Source: Rubritalea tangerina (GTDB taxonomy: Bacteria; Verrucomicrobiota; Verrucomicrobiia; Verrucomicrobiales; Akkermansiaceae). From it: 64,000 nt of DNA. Location: positions 186,001-250,000 of the forward strand of contig NZ_JBHUJB010000021.1 in NCBI RefSeq assembly GCF_042683245.1, given 5' to 3'. Shown piece after piece: positions 56,529 to 63,963 of this stretch (positions are counted from its first letter, which is position 1; each line of letters starts with the position of its first letter). The position numbers were made by a program, and so were the translations under genes. The notes under the pieces were generated by a model, which searched no databases, was not told the DNA's origin, and saw only the letters and a program-made list of their open reading frames with translations.

Positions 56529-56918
56529 TTCTACTAGATAGACCATTGCAGAGAGCTCCACTACTATTCCAGTATAGACGAGACAGTATCTCATTCCTTT
56601 GCGACACTTCTAACCCTAGAAGTTTGTCATGATTACCCAGAGGCTGTGCATGCGGGACTCTGGTGATTCATCATCGTGAACTTTATGAGCATTATTCCTA
56701 ACTCGCATAGCTGGGTATTACTCCCAGAACTCTCGGCCTTCCATGCGATGAGCCAAATTACGTTTTTAGGTTCGCATCACTTTCAGAGATCCTCGACGTC
56801 GACACCTCAATGTAAATGACCTGTAATAGAACGACCTTGCTACACCGTTGCATAAATCTATGATCCGTTCCGAAAGATAATTTTCCATCCAGTTGGAAAC
56901 CATCTATTGCACCACTTT
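56529..56918 (+). pseudogene. Cassette 9: decayed relative of cassette 19
   Basis: The cassette spans 56529-57039. One frame matches the cassette 19 protein (GTLVIHHRELYEHYS, LGLPCDEPN, VFRF, EILDVDT) but is broken by a TAA after EHYS and a TAG a few codons later, and it lacks an ATG. The cassette start (TTCTACTAGATA) and tail (CATCCAGTTGGAAACCA) also match cassette 19. Confidence 0.65.
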
Positions 56919-57039
56919 GTAGAACAAGACGCTGCACCCAACCGCTGACCGCGGTTGACTTTCGCTCACTTTTCCCAATCCTCCATCCGTAAACAATTAA
57001 TCAAAGCGCATCCCCTGTCAGCAGTGGGTGTGTTTTACG
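56919..57039 (+). repeat. attC of cassette 9
   Basis: 121 bp opening GTAGAAC (own start GTTCTAC). The end reads TTTTACG. Confidence 0.93.
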
Positions 57040-57041
57040 TT

Positions 57042-57470
57042 ATGCTAAAAAATCCACTTTCGCTCAGACCTTCAAAGACAGACGATCTGAGTTGGCTTAA
57101 TTCATTCTATGAGTCCCAAATGAAGCCATTAGTGGAACAAACTCACACTTGGAATTCTACCATCTTCAAGAAGAGCTTTGACTCCCAGAACACTTCTATC
57201 ATCAAACACAACTCAGAAGACATCGGTATGCTTAAAGTTCAGCGACATGATGACTTCATTTATCTAGCAGATATTTTGATTAAGCCCGAGTTTCAGAACA
57301 GAGGTTTAGGTACATCACTCATCTTAGAACTTATCTCAGAAGCAAAGCAGAAGAACATCCCTCTTAAGTTGCGTGTGCTAAGGGTAAACCCAGTTCGCAG
57401 CTTATATGACAGGCTTGGTTTCACAGTTGTAGCTGAAGACGAATATGCTGTATTCATGGTTATTCACTGA
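57042..57470 (+). CDS. Cassette 10: GNAT-family acetyltransferase
   Basis: The cassette spans 57040-57638. The 142-residue product has the GNAT acetyl-CoA site in LIKPEFQNRGLGTSLILELI (the Q/RxxGxG/A motif) and the C-terminal NPVRSLYDRLGFTVVAEDE. The substrate is unknown; small-molecule or peptide amines are typical. The start codon ATG is supplied by the recombination core itself (GTTATGC), so moving the cassette keeps its start. Confidence 0.88.
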   Translation: MLKNPLSLRPSKTDDLSWLNSFYESQMKPLVEQTHTWNSTIFKKSFDSQNTSIIKHNSEDIGMLKVQRHDDFIYLADILIKPEFQNRGLGTSLILELISEAKQKNIPLKLRVLRVNPVRSLYDRLGFTVVAEDEYAVFMVIH

Positions 57471-57516
57471 TTTGAGGGATATAATTCTACTCGCCCACAC
57501 GTTCAAAATTGCCTTT

Positions 57517-57638
57517 GCATAACAAGACGCTGCACCCAACCACTCACCGTGGTTGAGTTCCGCGTCTCTCTCTTATAATTCTCACTTTAAACCCATAGCG
57601 CATTTCCTCGGCAAGGTTCGTGGTTGGTGTGCTTTACG
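57517..57638 (+). repeat. attC of cassette 10, variant arms
   Basis: 122 bp opening GCATAAC (own start GTTATGC). The arms are CCACTCACCGTGG and GTTCGTGGTTGG: relative to cassettes 4 and 5, changes on both sides keep the pairing. Confidence 0.92.
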
Positions 57639-57640
57639 TT

Positions 57641-58009
57641 ATGCTTAAAGAATTATACTCTTGGATTATAGATGATAGTGAAGATGATGATCTTGAGAAA
57701 GAATCTCCATTATGGTCTGACATTGCTAATGAGCTAAACAGGATGAATTCCAGTCGTAAGGTCGAGCTTAGTAATGGGGATGATCTAAACTTTTCATATT
57801 CAGAGGGCATAGGAATTGAGATGGAATTCTATAATGCCTGTATTCATTATAAGCCGGATACTTTTCCTAGCGAAGAGGCAGTGCGTAGGTTTAAACTATT
57901 TTTTGAAGATAACTTTGCAGAACTATTATCATTAGAGTGGTCTCCAGTCATGGGATACAATAATATAGATGTTGAAACAATTAATAGATATTTGCATAAC
58001 AAGACGTAG
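57641..58009 (+). CDS. Cassette 11: acidic protein of unknown function
   Basis: The cassette spans 57639-58114. The 122-residue acidic, soluble product (DDSEDDDLEKESPLW, FKLFFEDNFAELLSLEW) starts at the ATG of the recombination core and ends with a TAG inside its attC, so gene and cassette ends coincide. No family was recognised. Its small size and acidity would fit an immunity or antitoxin-like role, but no partner gene is present. Confidence 0.62.
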   Translation: MLKELYSWIIDDSEDDDLEKESPLWSDIANELNRMNSSRKVELSNGDDLNFSYSEGIGIEMEFYNACIHYKPDTFPSEEAVRRFKLFFEDNFAELLSLEWSPVMGYNNIDVETINRYLHNKT

Positions 58010-58114
58010 CACTACAACTCCCTATGGCGCGTCTCCAGTGTCAGTTTATGAAAACTATAACCATTAACTCAGTATCGACGCTCGCTCTCCCATAGGGAGT
58101 GTGTGTACTTTACG
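57994..58114 (+). repeat. attC of cassette 11, distinct type
   Basis: 121 bp opening GCATAAC. The arms ACTCCCTATGG and CCATAGGGAGT are unrelated to the common sites, which suggests a foreign origin for the cassette. Confidence 0.9.
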
Positions 58115-58125
58115 TTATGCTGAAT

Positions 58126-58452
58126 ATGACAGAAGATGAAAAAATCATAGATGTTCTTGAACGCTACATGGTTGCAGCAAAGGACGCAGACCAGCAAGCT
58201 CTACAAGAATTTTGCACCGATAGACTCATGACACAGTTTGGATGGTTTTATCGCTTTTCGATGCGCTGCGTGAGAGTGTTTTTCCCCCGTAGAATCAGTA
58301 ATCTGGAACTTAAAGATGTAACAGTTGAGAGTGTTAAGGGAGAGAAGGCGGTTGCCCACTATACAGTCACTTGGGGTAATAAGCATAGATACGAGAGGGT
58401 AGTTCTACTGAAGGATGGTGAATCGTGGAAAGTAGATGGCAAATTTGTCTAG
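58126..58452 (+). CDS. Cassette 12: NTF2-like domain protein
   Basis: The cassette spans 58115-58606. The ~108-residue product (VLERYMVAAKDADQQALQEF, VESVKGEKAVAHYTVTW, VVLLKDGESWKVDGKF) has the helix-then-sheet pattern of NTF2-like or DUF4878-type proteins. A second in-frame ATG at 58117, from the recombination core, would add three residues. The function is unknown. Confidence 0.68.
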   Translation: MTEDEKIIDVLERYMVAAKDADQQALQEFCTDRLMTQFGWFYRFSMRCVRVFFPRRISNLELKDVTVESVKGEKAVAHYTVTWGNKHRYERVVLLKDGESWKVDGKFV

Positions 58453-58484
58453 TATTCTTCATACCAATCAACGAAATCCTCCTT

Positions 58485-58606
58485 GCATAACAATTCGCAG
58501 CACATAACGCCTGCCCGTTCGGAGTTCTTAATTACGTTTTATGAAAATTAACCATCAACCCACAGTCGAAGTGCCGCAGCCAGACAGGCGTATGTGTGCT
58601 ATGACG
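58485..58606 (+). repeat. attC of cassette 12, distinct type
   Basis: 122 bp opening GCATAAC (own start GTTATGC) with arms ACGCCTGCC and AGACAGGCGT. It ends CTATGACG. Unlike all other sites in the window. Confidence 0.88.
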
Positions 58607-58989
58607 TTCTGTGAGAGAAAATAGACGTTCTAATTTCATCTCCATCTCCCTTACTGTGCTGCCTATCAGTTGCTACGATTATTGCTGAAGCTCCATACTT
58701 CGAGATCATGCTGTGAAGTTAACAAGTGGGAGTAGTGAACTATCTTCTAGAACCGTGCTGCTCAATCACGGTGAGTACATTCAAAGCACACTTTAGAATT
58801 TTTTCTCAAAATCTCCTTCTACGAATTGTGGGCGCATCCTCTATGCGGTTCGTGGCGTAGTAATTACTCAATTCATTGCGTAACGATGTTCGTCTCATCC
58901 ACTGTTGGTGAAGTCGCTCGTAGTTCGCTCAGCACGATAAAAACATTGGTTTTACTAGCGTGTTCAGTTGCGATGTTTTAGGGTGTTTC
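58607..58989 (+). other. Cassette 13: cassette without an open reading frame
   Basis: The cassette spans 58607-59110. No frame of reasonable length, start and composition exists on either strand. It may be a decayed gene, an RNA, or a regulatory cassette. No strong hairpins were noticed, unlike cassette 2. Confidence 0.6.
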
Positions 58990-59110
58990 ACAGAACAAGA
59001 CGCTGCACCCAACCGCTGACCGCGGTTGACTTTCGCTCACTTTTTCCAATCCTCCATCCGTAAACAATTAATCAAAGCGTATTCCCTGTCAGCAGTGGGT
59101 GTGCTTTACG
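58990..59110 (+). repeat. attC of cassette 13
   Basis: 121 bp opening ACAGAAC (own start GTTCTGT), common type with the GTCAGCAGTGGG right arm. Confidence 0.92.
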
Positions 59111-59120
59111 TTAGACAAAA

Positions 59121-59594
59121 ATGAACACAGTCACTCACGCTTTACTTCCAGTCGTTGCAATTTGCCTTTATCAGAGGTTTAGAAAGAGTGATTTCTCCCT
59201 TAATAAGTTTCAGTACGCATTAATCACTTTTGCTGGTGCAGCACCGGATCTATTCACACCACACTTCAGCATCGCTAGTCGTTACAGTAGTTGGTCACAC
59301 ACACTTCCAGCATTAATAACCTTCACTGTAATCCTCCTAACTACCGCTTCATTTAAGTTTAAGACACTTACCACTAAAGTAGCTGTTTTTATGGTTGTAG
59401 CATACAGCCTACATTTAGCGTGTGATGCTTTGTCTGGAGGGATTCCATGGCTCCTGCCATATTCGGACGCGATTCTGGGAGACTATTATATTTCACCTTC
59501 CCTCTGGATTCCCTTTGACGTCATTCTAGTGTTCACGACCTACATTCTTGCTCGCACTGTCAAGGATTCCTCCTCTGCGACCACCTCTGTCTAA
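59121..59594 (+). CDS. Cassette 14: YdjM-like membrane-bound metal-dependent hydrolase family
   Basis: The cassette spans 59111-59708. The 157-residue membrane protein has the conserved polar pattern of the YdjM/DUF457 family: NTVTHALLP, GAAPDLFTP, SWSHTLPAL and HLACDALSGGIPWLLPYSD, with His and Asp residues at helix ends. The family is annotated as hydrolase-like but its substrate is unclear. The stop codon lies in the first bases of the attC. Confidence 0.82.
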   Translation: MNTVTHALLPVVAICLYQRFRKSDFSLNKFQYALITFAGAAPDLFTPHFSIASRYSSWSHTLPALITFTVILLTTASFKFKTLTTKVAVFMVVAYSLHLACDALSGGIPWLLPYSDAILGDYYISPSLWIPFDVILVFTTYILARTVKDSSSATTSV

Positions 59595-59708
59595 CAAGAC
59601 GCTGCACCCAACCGCTGACCGCGGTTGAGCTTCGCTCCCCTCTTCCAACCCACTATCCGTAAACAATAATCACAGTACATTCCCGTCAGCGGTGTGGTGT
59701 GCTTTACG
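59589..59708 (+). repeat. attC of cassette 14
   Basis: 120 bp, common type, opening GTCTAAC (own start GTTAGAC). Confidence 0.93.
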
Positions 59709-59723
59709 TTCTGCTAAATTGAC

Positions 59724-60173
59724 ATGCGTTTCGGCAATAACACATCGACTCTAAAATATGGAGTTATCACTGGTTTAGTCATTGGACTCGTAGCCTATAT
59801 CTTCAGTGCGATCATGTTCATTTTCTATGAACACCAGCCATTTCAAAAACTCATCCCTTTATCACTAATTATCCTGATACCAGCTATAGCTATCGGACTT
59901 GGCATTTTACCCACAGTGTTTTTTAGTATCCACATCAACGACGGGTGTGTTGAGCATAAATTACTCGATAAGTGGGTGCTGTCTCGTGCCCAATTATCAG
60001 ACTTCAAAACCATGAAATCACCTGCTGGGTTCTTCGCAGCTAAGATTACTTTCTCCGATCACACTAAGATGCGATTGGTTGGCATAAGCGTCGATCCACT
60101 AGCATCATTACAACATACGCTAGACTCAAGTAGGGCTAAGTCTAATGAGCACGGTAATATAGATTTGATTTAA
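59724..60173 (+). CDS. Cassette 15: membrane protein with a PH-like C-terminal part
   Basis: The cassette spans 59709-60322. The 149-residue product has two membrane helices (GVITGLVIGLVAYIFSAIMF and IPLSLIILIPAIAIGLGIL). A soluble beta-rich part follows (GCVEHKLLDKWVLSRAQLSDF, AAKITFSDHTKMRLVGI) resembling bacterial PH-type domains. The family is not named with confidence. Confidence 0.65.
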   Translation: MRFGNNTSTLKYGVITGLVIGLVAYIFSAIMFIFYEHQPFQKLIPLSLIILIPAIAIGLGILPTVFFSIHINDGCVEHKLLDKWVLSRAQLSDFKTMKSPAGFFAAKITFSDHTKMRLVGISVDPLASLQHTLDSSRAKSNEHGNIDLI

Positions 60174-60201
60174 GATGTCTATTCCCGCTAGGACTGCCTT
60201 T

Positions 60202-60322
60202 GCAGAACAAGACGCTGCACCCAACCGCTGACCGCGGTTGAGCTCCGCTCACCATTTCCAACCCTCTATCCGTAAACAATCAATCATAGTACATCCCCGT
60301 CAGCGGTGCGGTGTGCTTTACG
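60202..60322 (+). repeat. attC of cassette 15
   Basis: 121 bp, common type, opening GCAGAAC (own start GTTCTGC). Confidence 0.93.
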
Positions 60323-60364
60323 TTAGCCTAAATAATTCACACCTAAACTTTTTCCAGAAGACTC

Positions 60365-60634
60365 ATGATCCAAGCTGCAATAGACGGAATAATTCTATGG
60401 TTCATCATTATGGTCTTTTTTAGACAAGACGGTGACACAGAATTAAACAAACTCCTCTTCATTTGCTTATTTGCCTCCATCATTTCTTTAGCGGCTCATT
60501 TCACCATTGGCGAATGGGCTGGGTACATCAAGATTCCTATCATTTTTGTATGTCTCGGAAAGTATTGTGGATTCAACCTGCCCACATCCTTAAAGATTAC
60601 AGGTATTTACACAGCAGCTATTCTCATACTCTAA
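60365..60634 (+). CDS. Cassette 16: small membrane protein of unknown function
   Basis: The cassette spans 60323-60772. The 89-residue product has three likely membrane helices (IDGIILWFIIMVFF, LLFICLFASIISLAAHF, ITGIYTAAILIL). It starts 42 bp after the crossover, later than most cassette genes here. No motif was recognised. Confidence 0.6.
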   Translation: MIQAAIDGIILWFIIMVFFRQDGDTELNKLLFICLFASIISLAAHFTIGEWAGYIKIPIIFVCLGKYCGFNLPTSLKITGIYTAAILIL

Positions 60635-60651
60635 GCGTTCAAAACTGACTT

Positions 60652-60772
60652 GGCTAACAAGACGCTGCACCCAACCGCTGACCGCGGTTGACTTCCGCTC
60701 ACTTTTCCCATTCCTCTATCCGTAAACAATTAATCAAAGCGTATCCCCTGTCAGCAGTGGGTGTGCTTTACG
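60652..60772 (+). repeat. attC of cassette 16
   Basis: 121 bp opening GGCTAAC (own start GTTAGCC), common type with the GTCAGCAGTGGG right arm. Confidence 0.93.
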
Positions 60773-60781
60773 TTCTCCTGA

Positions 60782-61300
60782 ATGAAAAAGCGTACGATAA
60801 AGAAATTAGCGCTAATGACATGCCTAATTGTATTATGTGTATCATTCCTTGCGCCAAGTTTGTTCAGAAGCCTTGAGGCCATAAACTGTGAATACCAAGA
60901 CATTGATATAAACTCAGGTCGAGTACGGTCCACAAGGATGGTTTACTGGATTCCTTTTAGTGTAGTATACCAAGAGACTCCGATAAGTAGAGTTTTAGGC
61001 TATGGAACAGATCCATCGCATATTGGTGACTGGAGGCGAGTAAACACATTCGTAAATTTTTCTAGTGTATCTCCTCATTATAGTTTTCATGGTGCTATCG
61101 CAGAGAGCAGGAACGTTGGTCTTTTATGGGAACACCAACACACAAACAAAGAAGAGCGTCAGGTTATAGCGAAGAAGATTTTAGCTTTATGGCAAAGTGC
61201 TGAATCAGTTCATGGATCTGATGAGTATCTTGAGAAACTCTGGCGAAAAAACCGACAAGAAACTAAATTGGGAGAACAAGACGCTGCACCCAACCGCTGA
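60782..61300 (+). CDS. Cassette 17: signal-anchored protein of unknown function, C-terminus encoded by attC
   Basis: The cassette spans 60773-61391. The 172-residue product has a basic N-terminus and one hydrophobic segment (LALMTCLIVLCVSFLA), then a soluble domain. The last residues, ending EQDAAPNR, are read from the attC, as in cassette 7. No family was recognised. Confidence 0.65.
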   Translation: MKKRTIKKLALMTCLIVLCVSFLAPSLFRSLEAINCEYQDIDINSGRVRSTRMVYWIPFSVVYQETPISRVLGYGTDPSHIGDWRRVNTFVNFSSVSPHYSFHGAIAESRNVGLLWEHQHTNKEERQVIAKKILALWQSAESVHGSDEYLEKLWRKNRQETKLGEQDAAPNR

Positions 61301-61391
61301 CCGCGGTTGAGCTCCGCTCACCATTTCCAACCCTCAATCCGTAAACAATAAATCACAGTACACCCTCGTCAGCGGTGCGGTGTGCTTTACG
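61271..61391 (+). repeat. attC of cassette 17
   Basis: 121 bp, common type, opening GGAGAAC (own start GTTCTCC). It overlaps the end of the cassette 17 gene. Confidence 0.93.
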
Positions 61392-61487
61392 TTCTGCTAA
61401 ATTTCGCTGTTCTTTAAGACGTGCAGCACTTCACGATAGTCATACAAACTAACAACAAAATAAAAACCCAAGTTGATTCCTCAAAAG

Positions 61488-61814
61488 ATGCACATTTACG
61501 GATTAAAATATGAATTAGACTGTCTTTCATCTGAGTTAGAAAAGTCGAATATTATGACTAGAGACCTCATGCTCCTTCGATGTAGCGCTGGAGGTCTCGG
61601 AGAACACATACTTGAAATCATCAGCGAATCCAACGTGGAGTGGGTTGCAGCTCTGTTTATCTACCTCAAGAGCAGAAATAAGCGTTACAAGTACACCAAA
61701 GACGGAGCAGTTCTTGAAGCCAACAATGTAAAACCTGAAGAATTTGCAAAGATGATGAATAAAGTTAACTCTATCTACATCACTGGTGAAGACTGCGAAG
61801 ACGACACTGAATAA
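61488..61814 (+). CDS. Cassette 18: soluble protein of unknown function
   Basis: The cassette spans 61392-61945. The 108-residue soluble product (GGLGEHILEIISESNVEWVA, KPEEFAKMMNKVNSIYITG) ends in an acidic tail. ATG 61488 lies 96 bp into the cassette; a TTG at 61473 is in frame. The long leader may hold regulatory sequence. No family was recognised. Confidence 0.6.
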   Translation: MHIYGLKYELDCLSSELEKSNIMTRDLMLLRCSAGGLGEHILEIISESNVEWVAALFIYLKSRNKRYKYTKDGAVLEANNVKPEEFAKMMNKVNSIYITGEDCEDDTE

Positions 61815-61822
61815 ACTACCTT

Positions 61823-61945
61823 GCAGAACAAGACGCTGCACCCAACCTCGGACCGCGTTTAGTCGTTTTGAATATTTCACTACATTCTAAATTTTAAAGA
61901 TTCAGCACACCGCTCTGGTCTAGTCCTCGGTTGGTGTGCTTGACG
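61823..61945 (+). repeat. attC of cassette 18, distinct type
   Basis: 123 bp opening GCAGAAC (own start GTTCTGC). After the shared AAGACGCTGCACCCAA it has a different middle (CCTCGGACC paired with GGTCTAGTCCTCGG) and ends CTTGACG. Confidence 0.9.
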
Positions 61946-61954
61946 TTCTACTAG

Positions 61955-62227
61955 AGATATCCCATTGCAGAGTGCTCAACTAGCTATTTCAGTCAGACAA
62001 GACAGCTTAGAAAAGCATTTTCTAACTCTCAGTCTTATCAGTTGCGATGCATTCACAGAGCCTGTGCACGTGGAACTCTGAAAGTTCATCATCATGATCT
62101 TATCGAACATTATTCTAAATTCAAAAAGCTGGGTAAGACTTTCAGAACTCTCGGCCTTCCATGCGATGAGCCAAATCAGGTTTTTCGGTTTCCTGCGTTT
62201 CTAGAGATCCTCGACGTCGATACCTAA
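61955..62227 (+). CDS. Cassette 19: conserved open frame without a standard start
   Basis: The cassette spans 61946-62458. A frame is open from 61955 to the TAA at 62225 and encodes RACARGTLKVHHHDLIEHYS, LGLPCDEPNQVFRFPAFLEI and LDVDT. There is no ATG; TTG at 62042 is the first usual alternative. Cassette 9 preserves the same protein pattern with stops, so this was a real gene at some point. Cassette 23 at the right edge starts with the same bases. Confidence 0.5.
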   Translation, partial: RYPIAECSTSYFSQTRQLRKAFSNSQSYQLRCIHRACARGTLKVHHHDLIEHYSKFKKLGKTFRTLGLPCDEPNQVFRFPAFLEILDVDT

Positions 62228-62337
62228 GCCTAAATGACCAGTCATAGATGATCCTTGCTACACAGCTTTAGAAAATTAAGATCCATTTCGAAGTATGACC
62301 CTCCATCCAGTTGGAAACCACCGAATACACCACGTTC

Positions 62338-62458
62338 GTAGAACAAGACGCTGCACCCAACCGCTGACCGCGGTTGAGCTCCGCTCACCATTTCCAATCC
62401 ACCATCCGAAAACAATAAATCTCAGTGCATCCCCGTCAGCGGTGCGGTGTGCTTTACG
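62338..62458 (+). repeat. attC of cassette 19
   Basis: 121 bp, common type, opening GTAGAAC (own start GTTCTAC). Confidence 0.93.
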
Positions 62459-62472
62459 TTAGCCTAAATAAT

Positions 62473-62862
62473 ATGAACCTTGCTCAAACCACATCTACAC
62501 CCTTCGCGCTGAGTGATCTTCTCGGCGAACTCCAAATGGTGGCATTATGTGTCTCAATGTTGTTTTCATTACTTTTTTGCATCATAGCCGTGACACGATG
62601 CAATTACCGATTTCTTGTGACACCTCCCATACTGGCACTCTCTATGTCGCTCTTGATACTGGGTATCACGTTTTTTAATTATGGGGTTTCCACGTATTCA
62701 ATGGGTAAGAATCATGTAGGCAAGGATCCTTCATTCTATTTGATGGATATGGGGGCAATGCAAGCAGGTATAGGAGCAAATTTACTTTCACTTGCAGTAA
62801 CTGGAGGCATGATCTTTCTGAGCTACTTGGTCATTCAGATCCGCAAATACAAAATGGGCTAA
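62473..62862 (+). CDS. Cassette 20: membrane protein of unknown function
   Basis: The cassette spans 62459-62979. The 129-residue product has three membrane helices (LCVSMLFSLLFCIIAV, VTPPILALSMSLLILGITFF, GANLLSLAVTGGMIFLSYLV). The last helix and the preceding MGAMQAGIGAN recall ExbB/TolQ-type channel helices, but length and context do not support that call. The stop lies in the attC opening bases. Confidence 0.62.
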   Translation: MNLAQTTSTPFALSDLLGELQMVALCVSMLFSLLFCIIAVTRCNYRFLVTPPILALSMSLLILGITFFNYGVSTYSMGKNHVGKDPSFYLMDMGAMQAGIGANLLSLAVTGGMIFLSYLVIQIRKYKMG

Positions 62863-62979
62863 CAAGACGCTGCACCCAACCGCTGACCGCGGTTGAGCTC
62901 CGCTCACTATTTCCAATCCACCATCCGTAAACAATAAATCAAAGTACATTCCCCTGTCAGCGGTGCGGTGTGCTTTACG
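62857..62979 (+). repeat. attC of cassette 20
   Basis: 123 bp, common type, opening GGCTAAC (own start GTTAGCC). Confidence 0.93.
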
Positions 62980-63325
62980 TTAGGTTTGAAAAACGGATGC
63001 GTCAGATCAATTTCTAAGCATAAATAGTGTTCAAGTGAGTATTTAATCTTGACTGTCAATTTATTGCACCAGTATAATAATCTTTGCGGAAGCGTTAAGA
63101 ACCAGAGAGGCTTAAGCCTCGGCGATTTTTATAAGCTTTCTCCAAGATTATTATACAGAGGCTGTGATCTATAGATCAGAGTCAGCAANNNNNNNNNNNN
63201 NNNNNNNNNNATCAGCTAGGTCTAGATGCTAAGAAAAATCGGTTTCTCTTCTCGTAAGATGAATAGGATTAAATCAACCTAACAAGGCGTACACCATCAC
63301 ACAAAGTGTGAGGTGTACCTTTACG
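62980..63325 (+). ncRNA. Cassette 21: second copy of the nested-inverted-repeat cassette, with assembly gap
   Basis: Near-identical to cassette 2 on both sides of a 22-N gap at 63189-63210; one difference seen is CACCAG for CACTAG. By comparison about 138 bases belong in the gap, so the N count is not to scale. The missing part includes the right arm of the outer 24-bp stem. The left arm, the inner stem and the apical palindrome are intact. Confidence 0.5.
63277..63325 (+). repeat. attC of cassette 21, short type
   Basis: The same 49-bp site as cassette 2, opening ACCTAAC (own start GTTAGGT). Confidence 0.88.
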
Positions 63326-63338
63326 TTATGCTAAATAA

Positions 63339-63836
63339 ATGAATCCAGAATCACTTATTCGCTCGACATTCGAAAAGGTAACTTATTTCGAAGCCTCTTG
63401 TTTGCCTGGCATCAAGTTGTGTTTAGATGCTCCTGACATATTGGAAGATGAATCAGACATTGAGGAGTTCATCAATGCTCTCTCTTCCTTTCTTAAGTTG
63501 TCTGAGGATGATATCAAAGTAGCAGCCCCTCATATATTCGCGGAGTTCAAAGAGTACGAGGACTCTGTAGACCCAACGTATTTTGACGTGAAGGTCTCAG
63601 ATCAGGACCAAGTTCTCAGTGAAATTGAATTTATAGATGTTAATGTTGTGCGACGTCCTTATGGGAACAAGTTAGTTTATGTCCAGCTTGCTGGTGAATG
63701 CTCATGGGATGAGGAGCACGGCATTCAGCTAATATTCAAGGAGGGGTGTACCTTGACCAGAGTGAGTGAGCAAGATGGTCATTATGCTCATTGTGACGCA
63801 TGGGGGCTACCTGAATCCGAAGACAAAATCCGATAA
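63339..63836 (+). CDS. Cassette 22: acidic protein, possibly DUF6985-like
   Basis: The cassette spans 63326-63963. The 165-residue acidic product ends with VYVQLAGECSWDEEHGIQLI and DGHYAHCDAWGLPE, which resemble a domain family (DUF6985-like) met in immunity-type loci; this call is tentative. A mini-frame (MLNK) starts at the recombination-core ATG 63328 and its TGA overlaps this gene's ATG as ATGA, suggesting translational coupling. Confidence 0.68.
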   Translation: MNPESLIRSTFEKVTYFEASCLPGIKLCLDAPDILEDESDIEEFINALSSFLKLSEDDIKVAAPHIFAEFKEYEDSVDPTYFDVKVSDQDQVLSEIEFIDVNVVRRPYGNKLVYVQLAGECSWDEEHGIQLIFKEGCTLTRVSEQDGHYAHCDAWGLPESEDKIR

Positions 63837-63845
63837 ATTGCTCCT

Positions 63846-63963
63846 GCATAACAAGACGCTGCACCCAACTGATGACCAGCTGGAGAGTCCTACTTTCATG
63901 ACAATTTTCACATCACATAAGATCTTAAGTACACTGAGTGGTCATCAGTCGGTGTGCTTTACG
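63846..63963 (+). repeat. attC of cassette 22, distinct type
   Basis: 118 bp opening GCATAAC (own start GTTATGC). The arms AACTGATGACCA and TGGTCATCAGT differ from the common type in the middle but keep the shared ends. Confidence 0.9.

Noticed and set aside
62473..62862. Cassette 20 product as an ExbB/TolQ/MotA channel
   Set aside because: Only the last helix is suggestive; the protein is too short and no partner gene is present.
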